In this document: positions 34,334 to 42,153 of the stretch, one piece after another
How the letters are laid out: the number at the start of each line of letters is the position of its first letter
Position numbering within the stretch: position 1 is the stretch's first letter
NCBI RefSeq assembly: GCF_016863095.1
Contig: NZ_BOOF01000009.1
Span: forward strand, 62,001-126,000
Direction of reading: 5' to 3'
Length of the DNA stretch: 64,000 nucleotides
DNA from: Microbispora siamensis
Lineage (GTDB): Bacteria; Actinomycetota; Actinomycetes; Streptosporangiales; Streptosporangiaceae
Position numbers and translations under genes: made by a program
The notes under the pieces: generated by a model
Databases searched by the model: none
Seen by the model: only the letters and a program-made list of their open reading frames with translations
What the model was told of the DNA's origin: nothing

Positions 34334-35493
34334 TGGACTTCGAGCTGAACGAGGAGCAGCGGCTGTTCCGGCAGACGCTGCGGGAGTTCGTGGACAAGGA
34401 GATCGTCCCCGTCGCGTCCGAGTGGGAGCGCACCGGGCGCTACCCGGAGGAGATCGTCCGGCGGTTCGCGCAACTGGGACTGTTCGGCATGACCGTCCCG
34501 GAGGAGTACGGCGGGCTCGACCTCGACCGGGTGTCGTTCGCCCTCGTCTTCGAGGAGATCGCCAGGGGCTGGATGGGCGTGGCGGGGATCCTCGGCTCCC
34601 ACTCCCTGTCCACCTGGATGATCGCCAGATACGGCACCGAGGAGCAGCGCCGCCACTACCTGCCCGACCTGGCCACCGGCGCCCGCCGCACCGGGATCGC
34701 GCTGACCGAGCCGGGCGCGGGCACCGATCTGCAGGGCATCGCCACCCGGGCGGTCCGCGACGGCGACCACTACGTCGTCACCGGGACCAAGACGTGGATC
34801 ACCAACGCGCGGCACGCCGACCCGCTGCCCGTCCTGGTGAAGACCTCGATCGAGACGCCCGCCCACCGCGGGATGTCGGTGCTGCTGGTGGACGCGGGCA
34901 GCGAGGGCCTGACCGTCAGCCGCGACCTGCCCAAGCTGGGCTACAAGGGCACCGAGACGTGCGAGGTCGTCCTCGACGGCGTGCGCGTGCCGGCGTCGCG
35001 GCTGCTCGGCGGTACTGAGGGGCGCGGCATGCAGCAGGTGTTGTCGGCGCTCGAACTCGGCCGTCTCAACATCGCCGCCCGGGCGGTCGGCGTCGCCCAG
35101 TGCGCCTACGACGCGGCCCTGGGCTACGCCCGCGAACGGCAGGCGTTCGGGCAGCCGATCGCCGGCTTCCAGGCGATCCAGCTCAAGCTGGCCGACATGG
35201 CGACCGACATCCAGGCGGCCAGGCTCATGACGTACTGGGCCGCCGTGCGGTCGGAGGCGGGGCCGGTGCGCAGCGAGGCCGCGATGGCGAAGTACTTCGC
35301 CTCGGAGGTGGCGCTCAGGGTGACGATGGAGGCGATGCGGGTCCACGGCGGATACGGCTACTCGCAGGAGTTCGTGGTCGAGCGTCTCTATCGGGACGCG
35401 CCGCTCATGGCGATCGGGGAGGGCACCAACGACGTGCAGCGGCTGATCATCGCCAAGGCCCTCGTCGAGGGCGACGCCACGCTCGGCTGGTGA
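34333..35493 (+). CDS. Acyl-CoA dehydrogenase
   Basis: 386 residues, GTG start. Family marks: N-terminal helical domain, TGIALTEPGAGTDLQGI and TGTKTWITNARHADP in the FAD region, RQAFGQPIAGFQAIQLKLADM, RVHGGYGYSQEFVVERLYRDA and the catalytic base in IGEGTNDVQ. The enzyme makes enoyl-CoA from acyl-CoA using FAD. The gene overlaps MaoC by one base and the HIT protein by four. Substrate length is not evident. Confidence 0.95.
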   Translation: MDFELNEEQRLFRQTLREFVDKEIVPVASEWERTGRYPEEIVRRFAQLGLFGMTVPEEYGGLDLDRVSFALVFEEIARGWMGVAGILGSHSLSTWMIARYGTEEQRRHYLPDLATGARRTGIALTEPGAGTDLQGIATRAVRDGDHYVVTGTKTWITNARHADPLPVLVKTSIETPAHRGMSVLLVDAGSEGLTVSRDLPKLGYKGTETCEVVLDGVRVPASRLLGGTEGRGMQQVLSALELGRLNIAARAVGVAQCAYDAALGYARERQAFGQPIAGFQAIQLKLADMATDIQAARLMTYWAAVRSEAGPVRSEAAMAKYFASEVALRVTMEAMRVHGGYGYSQEFVVERLYRDAPLMAIGEGTNDVQRLIIAKALVEGDATLGW

Positions 35494-35936
35494 CCGTGGA
35501 CGGCTGCGTGTTCTGCGAGATCGCGGCGGGGGAGCGGCCCGCCCACGTGGTGCTCGACGACGAGGTGGCGGCGGCTTTCCTCGACACCCGGCCGGTGTTC
35601 AAGGGGCACGTGCTCGTCGTGCCGCGGGGCCACGTCGAGACCCTGCCGGACCTTCCGGCGGAGGAGGTCGGACCGTTCTTCGCCCGGGTCCAGGCCGTCG
35701 CGCGGGCGGTCGAGGCGGGCACCGGCGCGGCCGGCACGTTCGTCGCGATGAACAACCGGATCAGTCAGAGCGTGCCCCACCTGCACGTCCACGTCGTGCC
35801 GCGCAACCGCAAGGACGGCCTGCGCGGCTTCTTCTGGCCTCGGGTCAAGTACGACGGCGACGCCGAGATCGGGGACTACGCCGCCCGCATCCGCGCCGCC
35901 CTGGACGAGCCTCCCGCCCGCGAATCTACAACGTAA
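35490..35936 (+). CDS. HIT-family nucleotide-binding protein
   Basis: 148 residues. The HIT signature is HLHVHVVPR, with the N-terminal CVFCEIAAGERPAHVV that carries a zinc-type CxxC. HIT proteins hydrolyse or bind nucleotide phosphoramidates or dinucleoside polyphosphates. GTG 35490 overlaps the acyl-CoA dehydrogenase stop (GTGA); GTG 35496 is also possible. Last gene of the tight cluster. Confidence 0.93.
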   Translation: MTVDGCVFCEIAAGERPAHVVLDDEVAAAFLDTRPVFKGHVLVVPRGHVETLPDLPAEEVGPFFARVQAVARAVEAGTGAAGTFVAMNNRISQSVPHLHVHVVPRNRKDGLRGFFWPRVKYDGDAEIGDYAARIRAALDEPPARESTT

Positions 35937-35946
35937 AGGCCAAGGC

Positions 35947-36852
35947 ATGGACTTTCTGCGCACCCCCGACGAGCGCTTCGCCGATCTGCCCGGCTTCTCC
36001 TACGAACCCCGCTACGCCGAGGTCACCGGCGGCGCCCGCATGGCGTACGTCGAGGCGGGCCCGGCGGACGGCCCGCCGGTGCTGCTGCTGCACGGGGAGC
36101 CGAGCTGGTCGTTCCTCTACCGGCACGTGATGGCCGTGCTGGCCGAGGCGGGCTGCCGGGCCGTCGCCCCCGACCTGGTGGGCTTCGGCCGGTCGGACAA
36201 GCCGTCCCGCCCGGAGGACCACTCGTACGCCCGGCACGTGGAGTGGACGCGGTCGCTCGCCTTCGACTCGCTCGACCTGCGCGGCGTGACGCTGGTCGGC
36301 CAGGACTGGGGCGGGCTGATCGGGCTGCGGCTCGTGGCCGAGCACCCGGACCGCTTCGCCCGGGTCGTCGCCGCCAACACCGGCCTGCCGACCGGCGACA
36401 TCCCGATGCCCGAGGTGTGGCACCGCTTCCGGGAGGCCGTCGAGAAGGCGCCCGTGCTCGACATCGCCCGGTTCATCCAGTCGGGCTGCGTCACCGCGCT
36501 GCCCGAGCCCGTACGGCGGGCCTACGACGCGCCGTTCCCCTCGGAGGAGTTCAAGGCGGGGCCGCGGGCGATGCCGGGCCTTGTGCCGATCACCCCCGAC
36601 GACTCGGCCGCTCCCGCCAACCGCGCCGCCTGGCAGACTCTCGTCACCCTCGATATGCCGTTCCTCGTCGCGTTCTCCGACCGCGACCCCATCACCGGCG
36701 GGATGGCGCCGATCCTGAAGAAGTCCATGCGCGGCGCGGCCGGGCTCGACCACCCCGTCATCGCCGGCGCCGGCCACTTCCTGCAGGAGGACGCGGGCCG
36801 CGAGCTGGGCGAGGCCGTCGCCGCCTTCGTCCACCTGACCTCCGACCGGTAG
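35947..36852 (+). CDS. Haloalkane dehalogenase (alpha/beta hydrolase)
   Basis: 301 residues. HGEPSWSFLYR gives the oxyanion residue E51, GQDWGG gives the nucleophile D120 with the halide-binding W121, and GAGHFLQE the base H277. This set is that of DhlA/DhmA-type haloalkane dehalogenases, which split carbon-halogen bonds to an alcohol. Only ten bases follow the HIT gene, so it is probably co-transcribed. Natural substrates of such actinobacterial enzymes are mostly unknown; epoxide hydrolase activity is less likely because of the Trp after the nucleophile. Confidence 0.88.
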   Translation: MDFLRTPDERFADLPGFSYEPRYAEVTGGARMAYVEAGPADGPPVLLLHGEPSWSFLYRHVMAVLAEAGCRAVAPDLVGFGRSDKPSRPEDHSYARHVEWTRSLAFDSLDLRGVTLVGQDWGGLIGLRLVAEHPDRFARVVAANTGLPTGDIPMPEVWHRFREAVEKAPVLDIARFIQSGCVTALPEPVRRAYDAPFPSEEFKAGPRAMPGLVPITPDDSAAPANRAAWQTLVTLDMPFLVAFSDRDPITGGMAPILKKSMRGAAGLDHPVIAGAGHFLQEDAGRELGEAVAAFVHLTSDR

Positions 36853-36933
36853 GCCCGCCGCGCCCTTCCCTCCGATCGCCCCTGGGGGCCGGGCGCGTCG
36901 TCCCCACCCGGCTCGGGAGTAGGCTGCGGCGGC

Positions 36934-38112
36934 GTGGAACCGGTCGTCACCGCGCTCGTCGTCGCCGTCCTCGTCGCCGTGCCGGCCGTCGTGCTGTGGC
37001 GGGTGCTGCGCGGCCGACGGGACCTCGGCAGCAGCCCCGCCGAGCGGGCGACGTTCGAGACGCTGCACACCGCGTCGCTGGCCGCGCCGCCGCTGCGCGC
37101 CGGGCTGACCCAGGCCGGGGCACTCAAGGCGTCACGGCACCTGCGCGAGCTGCTCGGCTCCCCGGCCATCGCCATCACCAACGGCGAGGAGCTGCTCGTC
37201 TACGACGGCGCGGGCGACCACCACGCGGCCGAGGCGTTCGAGCACGCCGCGGAGACGCTGAAGGACGGCCGCACCCAGGTGCTCGCGCTCGACTGCCCGC
37301 GGCCCGAGTGCCCCGTCAGGCATGCCGTCGTCGTGCCGCTCACCACCGACGACCGCGTCGTCGGCTCGCTCGCGGCGTACGGCGACCACGCCTCGGCCGG
37401 GCTCGTGCGGGCGGCGCAGGAGGTCGCGCGGTGGGTCGACTCCCAGCTGGAGCTGGCCGAGCTCGACCGCTCCCGGACGATGCTGATGGAGGCGGAGGTC
37501 CGGGCGCTGCGGGCGCAGATCTCACCCCACTTCATCTACAACTCGCTGACTACCATCGCGTCGTTCGTCCGCACCGACCCCGAGCGGGCCAGGGAGCTGC
37601 TGCTGGAGTTCGCCGACTTCACCCGCTACTCCTTCCGGCGGCACGGCGACTTCACCACGCTGGCCGAGGAACTGCGCTCGATCGACCGCTACCTCACGCT
37701 CGAGCGGGCCAGGTTCGGCGACCAGCTCCAGGTCACGCTGCGCATCGCGCCGGAGGTGCTGCCCGTGGCCGTGCCGTTCCTGTGCCTGCAGCCGCTGGTG
37801 GAGAACGCCGTACGGCACGGCCTGGAGGCCAAGCCGGGGGTGGGCCGCATCACGATCGTCGCCGAGGACGCGGGCGCGGAGTGCGGCATCACCGTCGAGG
37901 ACGACGGCGTCGGCATGGACCCCGAACGGCTGCGGCGGGTGCTCGCCGGGGAGGACCGCTCCGGCGCGGGCGGCATCGGTGTGGCCAACGTGGACGAGCG
38001 GCTGCGCCAGGTCTACGGCGACGAGTACGGCCTGGTGGTGGAGACCGGCGAGGGCGCCGGCACCAAGGTCACCGTGCGGATCCCCAAATACCAGCCCGGA
38101 GTCCAGGTGTGA
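36934..38112 (+). CDS. LytS-type sensor histidine kinase
   Basis: 392 residues, GTG start. One N-terminal membrane segment (VTALVVAVLVAVPAVVLWRVL), a GAF-like sensor region at about 60-170, then His_kinase with H199 in LRAQISPHFIYNSLTTIASF and an ATPase domain with LVENAVRHGLEAK and DDGVGMD. Partner of the LytTR regulator at 38928 and upstream of symporter genes. Pairs of this type next to SSS carriers often sense small carboxylates such as pyruvate; that is inference here. Confidence 0.93.
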   Translation: MEPVVTALVVAVLVAVPAVVLWRVLRGRRDLGSSPAERATFETLHTASLAAPPLRAGLTQAGALKASRHLRELLGSPAIAITNGEELLVYDGAGDHHAAEAFEHAAETLKDGRTQVLALDCPRPECPVRHAVVVPLTTDDRVVGSLAAYGDHASAGLVRAAQEVARWVDSQLELAELDRSRTMLMEAEVRALRAQISPHFIYNSLTTIASFVRTDPERARELLLEFADFTRYSFRRHGDFTTLAEELRSIDRYLTLERARFGDQLQVTLRIAPEVLPVAVPFLCLQPLVENAVRHGLEAKPGVGRITIVAEDAGAECGITVEDDGVGMDPERLRRVLAGEDRSGAGGIGVANVDERLRQVYGDEYGLVVETGEGAGTKVTVRIPKYQPGVQV

Positions 38113-38223
38113 GCACCACCCCGGCGAGTCGCTCCTGACCTTTCGAAAAGCTGTGCGTATCCATGTGATTACGGCTAGTGTTCGCACTGGTCAGGCCGCC
38201 CATTGCCCGGAGGTTCTAAGCTG

Positions 38224-38817
38224 ATGAGCGTGACGATCGAGTTCGGCCAGCACTGGACGCTTTACCCGTGGACCCGGGACGACACGCGCGACCTGCCAGA
38301 AGGATTCCGGTACGAGATCGAGGACGGGAACCTCCTGGTCATGAACTCCCCCGCACCCGAGCATCAGTACGTCGCCAACCGGCTCATGCGCATCCTCGAT
38401 GACGCGGCCGAGGACGCCGGGCTGGACTTGATCACCATCGGGCCGGTCGACGTCGACGTCCCAGGTCCGCTGCCCGGCTACCGCAGCCCCGACCTCGTCA
38501 CCGTGTCGGGCAAGCTGGTCGAGGGGGGCCACGACCTGCTCAAGGGGAAGGACGTCCTGATCGCCACCGAGATCACCGGCAAGGACGCGATCACCCGTGA
38601 CATGATCACCAAGCGTCAGGTCTACGCGAGCATCGGCATTCCCTTCTACTGGGTGGTCCGCCTCGACCAGCCGGAGCCGCGCCTCATCGTCTTCGAGCTC
38701 GCCGCGGGGGAATATCGCGAGCGGCACGACGTGCGGGTGGGTGTGCCGGTGACGATCGACGAGCCGTTCCGGGTGACGCTCGATCCGGGGGCGCTGCTCC
38801 GCCGCCGTTCGGGCTGA
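38224..38817 (+). CDS. Uma2-family (DUF820) PD-(D/E)XK endonuclease-like protein
   Basis: 197 residues. The Uma2 pattern is clear: RYEIEDGNLLVMNSPAPEHQ, YRSPDLVTV (Asp of the nuclease core), LIATEITGKDAITRD (the E-x-K-like strand) and KRQVYASIGIPFYWVV. Function of the family is unproven; it has the restriction-endonuclease fold and is abundant in actinomycetes. It sits between the LytS kinase and its LytTR regulator with 111-bp gaps on both sides, which suggests it was inserted into a former operon. Confidence 0.9.
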   Translation: MSVTIEFGQHWTLYPWTRDDTRDLPEGFRYEIEDGNLLVMNSPAPEHQYVANRLMRILDDAAEDAGLDLITIGPVDVDVPGPLPGYRSPDLVTVSGKLVEGGHDLLKGKDVLIATEITGKDAITRDMITKRQVYASIGIPFYWVVRLDQPEPRLIVFELAAGEYRERHDVRVGVPVTIDEPFRVTLDPGALLRRRSG

Positions 38818-38927
38818 CCTCAGGCTCGCCGCGATCCCAGCCGTGATGCGGTCGTGATGGGGAGGCGTTGACTTCCGCACGTTCCGGTCATCACTCTCTA
38901 GGGGATCGGTCGGTGAAAGGGGTGATC

Positions 38928-39677
38928 GTGAGCGGTCTGCGGGTTCTGGCGGTGGACGACGAGCAGCCCGCGCTGGAGGACGTCGCCTACCTGCTGCGCG
39001 CGGATCCCCGCATCGGCGACGTGCTCACCGCCCGCGACGGGGCCGCCGCGCTCCGGCTACTCGACCGCGCCATCGCGGACGGCAAACCGGTGGACGCGGT
39101 CTTCCTCGACATCCGCATGCGCGGGCTCGACGGGGTGGTGCTGGGCCGGCTGCTGACCCAGTTCACCCGCCCCCCGAAGATCGTTTTCGTGACGGCGTAC
39201 GAGGACCACGCCGTGGACGCCTTCGAGCTGAAGGCCGAGGACTACCTGCTCAAGCCCGTACGGCCGGAGCGGCTGGCCGAGGCGATCCGCCGGGTGTGCG
39301 GCAGCCGGGGCGATCCTGGGGATGGGCCGCAGGCGGACACGATCCCGGTCGAGCTGGGCGGCGTCACCCGGTTCGTGGCGAGCACCGAGGTGCGCTACGT
39401 CGAGGCGCAGGGCGACTACGCGCGGCTGCACACGGCGACCGGCAGCCACCTGGTCCGCATCCCGCTGGCCACGCTGGAGGAACGCTGGGCCTCGGCCGGG
39501 TTCCTGCGCGTCCACCGCAGCCACCTCGTCGCGGTCAAGCACATCGACGAGCTGCACATCGACTCGGGCAAGTGCGTGGTGCGGGTGGGGGACACCGAGA
39601 TCCCGGTGAGCCGCCGCCACACCCGGGAGCTGCGCGACCTGCTCGTCCGCCGGGCCCGCAGGGGCCAGACCCGATGA
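38928..39677 (+). CDS. LytTR-family response regulator
   Basis: 249 residues from GTG 38928, which has AAAGGGG five bases upstream. Receiver domain: AVDDEQPAL, phospho-acceptor D61 (VFLDIRMRGLDG), EDYLLKPV lysine. LytTR DNA-binding domain at about 145-245: VRYVEAQGDYARLHT and FLRVHRSHLVAVKHI. Partner of the LytS kinase at 36934; it probably activates the symporter genes that start 19 bases downstream. Confidence 0.93.
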   Translation: MSGLRVLAVDDEQPALEDVAYLLRADPRIGDVLTARDGAAALRLLDRAIADGKPVDAVFLDIRMRGLDGVVLGRLLTQFTRPPKIVFVTAYEDHAVDAFELKAEDYLLKPVRPERLAEAIRRVCGSRGDPGDGPQADTIPVELGGVTRFVASTEVRYVEAQGDYARLHTATGSHLVRIPLATLEERWASAGFLRVHRSHLVAVKHIDELHIDSGKCVVRVGDTEIPVSRRHTRELRDLLVRRARRGQTR

Positions 39678-39695
39678 GCGGACGGTGAGGGCGCG

Positions 39696-40133
39696 ATGAC
39701 CGGCAAGCCCCGCAGGGCGGCGGCGGCCGGCACGCGCGGACAGGGCGAGGGGGCGGCGACGACCGGAAAGCCCCGCAGGGTGGTGGTGACCAGCCCGCGC
39801 ACGGCGGCGGCCCGCAGGCCACGGCACCCGCTCACCCGGGAGATCGACGAGCAGACCCGCCTGGGCGAGGTCTACATGGGCTCCCTGGTGCGGACCCAGT
39901 TCCGCCTGGCGTTGTTCGTGTGCAGCCTGCTGGCCTGCGTCGTGGGCGGGTTGCCGCTGCTGTTCCTGCTGGCGCCGGAGCTGCGCGCGGCCGAGCTGTT
40001 CGGGCTGCCGCTGCCGTGGGTCGTGCTCGCGGGGCTGATCTACCCCGCGCTCGTCGGGGGCGCCTGGCTGTACGTGCGGCAGGCCGAGCGCAACGAGCGC
40101 GACTTCGCCGACCTCGTGGACGTGCGCCGGTGA
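39696..40133 (+). CDS. DUF485-family small membrane protein
   Basis: 145 residues. A basic, Ala-rich N-terminal extension with a repeated TGKPRR motif precedes two membrane segments (LALFVCSLLACVVGGLPLLF and WVVLAGLIYPALVGGAWLYV). DUF485 proteins (YjcH type) are encoded just upstream of acetate-type sodium/solute symporters and are thought to be accessory subunits. It overlaps the symporter by four bases. The extension is longer than in the second copy at 41809. Confidence 0.85.
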   Translation: MTGKPRRAAAAGTRGQGEGAATTGKPRRVVVTSPRTAAARRPRHPLTREIDEQTRLGEVYMGSLVRTQFRLALFVCSLLACVVGGLPLLFLLAPELRAAELFGLPLPWVVLAGLIYPALVGGAWLYVRQAERNERDFADLVDVRR

Positions 40134-41605
40134 GCCAGATCGCCGCGGTCGTCCTGGTGATGCTGGCGACCGTCCTCATCGGCGCGTTCGGCATCCGGGT
40201 GTCCCGCACGACGTCGGACTTCTACGTCGCCTCCCGCACGGTCTCGCCTCTGTGGAACGCCTCGGCCATCGGCGGGGAGTACCTGTCGGCGGCCTCCTTC
40301 CTCGGCATCGCGGGGCTGATCCTCACCTTCGGCGCGGACATGCTGTGGCTGCCGGTCGGCTGGACGGGCGGCTACCTCGTGCTGCTGGTGCTGGTGTCGG
40401 CGCCGCTGCGGCGGTCGGGGGCCTACACGCTGCCCGACTTCGCCGAGGCGCGGCTGGAGTCGATGGCGGTGCGGCGGCTGTCGAGCGTGCTCGTCGTGCT
40501 GATCGGCTGGCTGTACCTCATGCCGCAGTTCCAGAGCGCCGGGCTGGTCTTCCGTACGATCACCGGGGCGCCGCCGTGGACGGGCAGCCTGCTGGTGGCG
40601 GTGGTGGTCGCGACCAACGTGCTGTCGGGCGGCATGCGGTCGATCACGTTCGTCCAGGCGTTCCAGTACTGGCTGAAGCTGACCGCGCTGGCGGTGCCGC
40701 TGGCGTTCATGCTGGTGGCCTGGTGGTCCGACGGAAGGCCGGGGCTCGCCCCGGGCGACGAGTGGGTGCTGCCGCTCCACGGCCGCGACCACCCGGTCTA
40801 CGAGACGTACTCGCTGATCCTGGCGACGTTCCTCGGGACGATGGGGCTGCCGCACGTGCTCGTCCGCTTCTACACCAACCCGGACGGCCGGGCCGCCCGC
40901 CGCACCACGCTCGTCGTCCTGACGCTGCTCGGCGCCTTCTACCTGATGCCCGCGGTGTACGGCTACCTCGGCCACGTCTACGGCATGCCGGAGAGCGACA
41001 CCGTGGTCATCGCGCTGCCGGGGCGGCTGGTGGGCGGGCCGGTGGGCCAGTTCCTGACCGCGCTGGTGACCGCGGGGGCGTTCGCGGCGTTCCTGTCGAC
41101 CTCGTCGGGCCTGACGGTGTCGGTCGCCGGGGTGATCGCGCAGGACATCCTGCGCGGCGGGGTGCGCGCGTTCCGCGTCGCGACCGTGCTCGCGGTGCTC
41201 GTGCCGTTCGCGCTCGCGGGCGTGGCCAGGTCGCTGCCGGTGGCGACCGTGGTGGGGCTGGCGTTCGCCGTGGCCGCCTCGTCGTTCTGCCCGCTGCTCG
41301 TGCTCGGCATCTGGTGGCGCAGGCTGACGACGGCGGGGGCGATGGCCGGGCTGCTGGCCGGGGGAGGGCTGGCCTGCGCGGCGGTGGCGATCACGATCAT
41401 CGGCGGCCCGCACACCGGGTGGGCGGGGTCGCTGCTGGCGGAGCCGGCGGCCTGGACGGTGCCCGTGTCGTTCACGGTCATGGTGGTGGTGTCGCTGCTG
41501 ACGCCGTCGAGAGTGCCGCGCGGCGTGGCGCGCACGATGGTCCGCCTGCACACGCCGGAGACGCTGAACGTCGACCGGGGCGACTGGCGACCGCGTTTCA
41601 TGTAG
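40130..41605 (+). CDS. Sodium:solute symporter family protein (SSS, ActP-like)
   Basis: 491 residues, GTG start. About 13 membrane segments with the SSS marks DFYVASRTVSPLWNASAIGG, EYLSAASFLGIAG and TMGLPHVLVRFYTNPDG. It likely brings in a short monocarboxylate with Na+ or H+. It follows the LytTR regulator gene and forms a pair with DUF485; a second such pair follows 200 bases downstream, diverged in sequence. Confidence 0.93.
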   Translation: MSQIAAVVLVMLATVLIGAFGIRVSRTTSDFYVASRTVSPLWNASAIGGEYLSAASFLGIAGLILTFGADMLWLPVGWTGGYLVLLVLVSAPLRRSGAYTLPDFAEARLESMAVRRLSSVLVVLIGWLYLMPQFQSAGLVFRTITGAPPWTGSLLVAVVVATNVLSGGMRSITFVQAFQYWLKLTALAVPLAFMLVAWWSDGRPGLAPGDEWVLPLHGRDHPVYETYSLILATFLGTMGLPHVLVRFYTNPDGRAARRTTLVVLTLLGAFYLMPAVYGYLGHVYGMPESDTVVIALPGRLVGGPVGQFLTALVTAGAFAAFLSTSSGLTVSVAGVIAQDILRGGVRAFRVATVLAVLVPFALAGVARSLPVATVVGLAFAVAASSFCPLLVLGIWWRRLTTAGAMAGLLAGGGLACAAVAITIIGGPHTGWAGSLLAEPAAWTVPVSFTVMVVVSLLTPSRVPRGVARTMVRLHTPETLNVDRGDWRPRFM

Positions 41606-41773
41606 TCCTGTTGTTCGCGTGCGCGGCGCGTTTCATGTAACGCGGTGCGTGACCGCTCGGCGCGTACAACCGACCACTCGTCGCACCGATGCGCCATGTG
41701 AACGAGCGGGCGGTACGGCTGGGCGACTCGGCGGCCCCCGGGACTCGTCGGCGGACACGACGCGCTCCTACGT

Positions 41774-41791
41774 TGAAGTGATCCAGATCAC
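41774..41791. promoter_or_regulatory. CRP-type palindrome AAGTGATCCAGATCACTT
   Basis: Perfect eight-base arms with GTGA-N6-TCAC spacing, the core recognised by CRP-family regulators. It ends 17 bases before the second DUF485 start. Confidence 0.65.
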
Positions 41792-41808
41792 TTGCCGAAG
41801 GAGATCTT

Positions 41809-42153
41809 GTGACCGTCCAGCACGATCCATCGGTCTACGAGCGTATACAAGCGGGTGAGCAGTTCCAGGAGCTGCGCCGCCGCTACCGGTCCTGGGCCTT
41901 CCCCATGACCATCGCCTTCCTGGTGTGGTACCTGCTCTACGTCGTGTTGTCCGGCTTCGCCCGGGACTTCATGGGCACCAAGTTGTTCGGCAACATCAAC
42001 GTCGCCCTGGTCTTCGGTGTGCTGCAGTTCGTGTCGACGTTCCTGATCGCGTGGGCGTACTCGCGGCACGCGGCGGCCAAGCTCGACCCGATCGCCGACG
42101 AACTGCGCGGCGCGACCGAGAGCCGCGACGAGGTCGGGGAGGGCGCCAAGTGA
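41809..42153 (+). CDS. DUF485-family membrane protein (YjcH type)
   Basis: 114 residues, GTG start with a GAAGGAG site. Two membrane segments (WAFPMTIAFLVWYLLYVVLS and INVALVFGVLQFVSTFLIAW) match the YjcH/DUF485 family closely, including FARDFMGTKLFGNINV. It overlaps the ActP gene by four bases and is its accessory partner. Confidence 0.92.
   Translation: MTVQHDPSVYERIQAGEQFQELRRRYRSWAFPMTIAFLVWYLLYVVLSGFARDFMGTKLFGNINVALVFGVLQFVSTFLIAWAYSRHAAAKLDPIADELRGATESRDEVGEGAK

Noticed and set aside
38101..38223. Insertion sequence ends around the Uma2 gene
   Set aside because: Only a short TTTCGAAA palindrome was seen; no matching inverted ends or target duplication.
41594..41640. Direct repeat GCGTTTCATGTA after the first symporter gene
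   Set aside because: Only two short copies, one being the gene's own last codons; no further structure.
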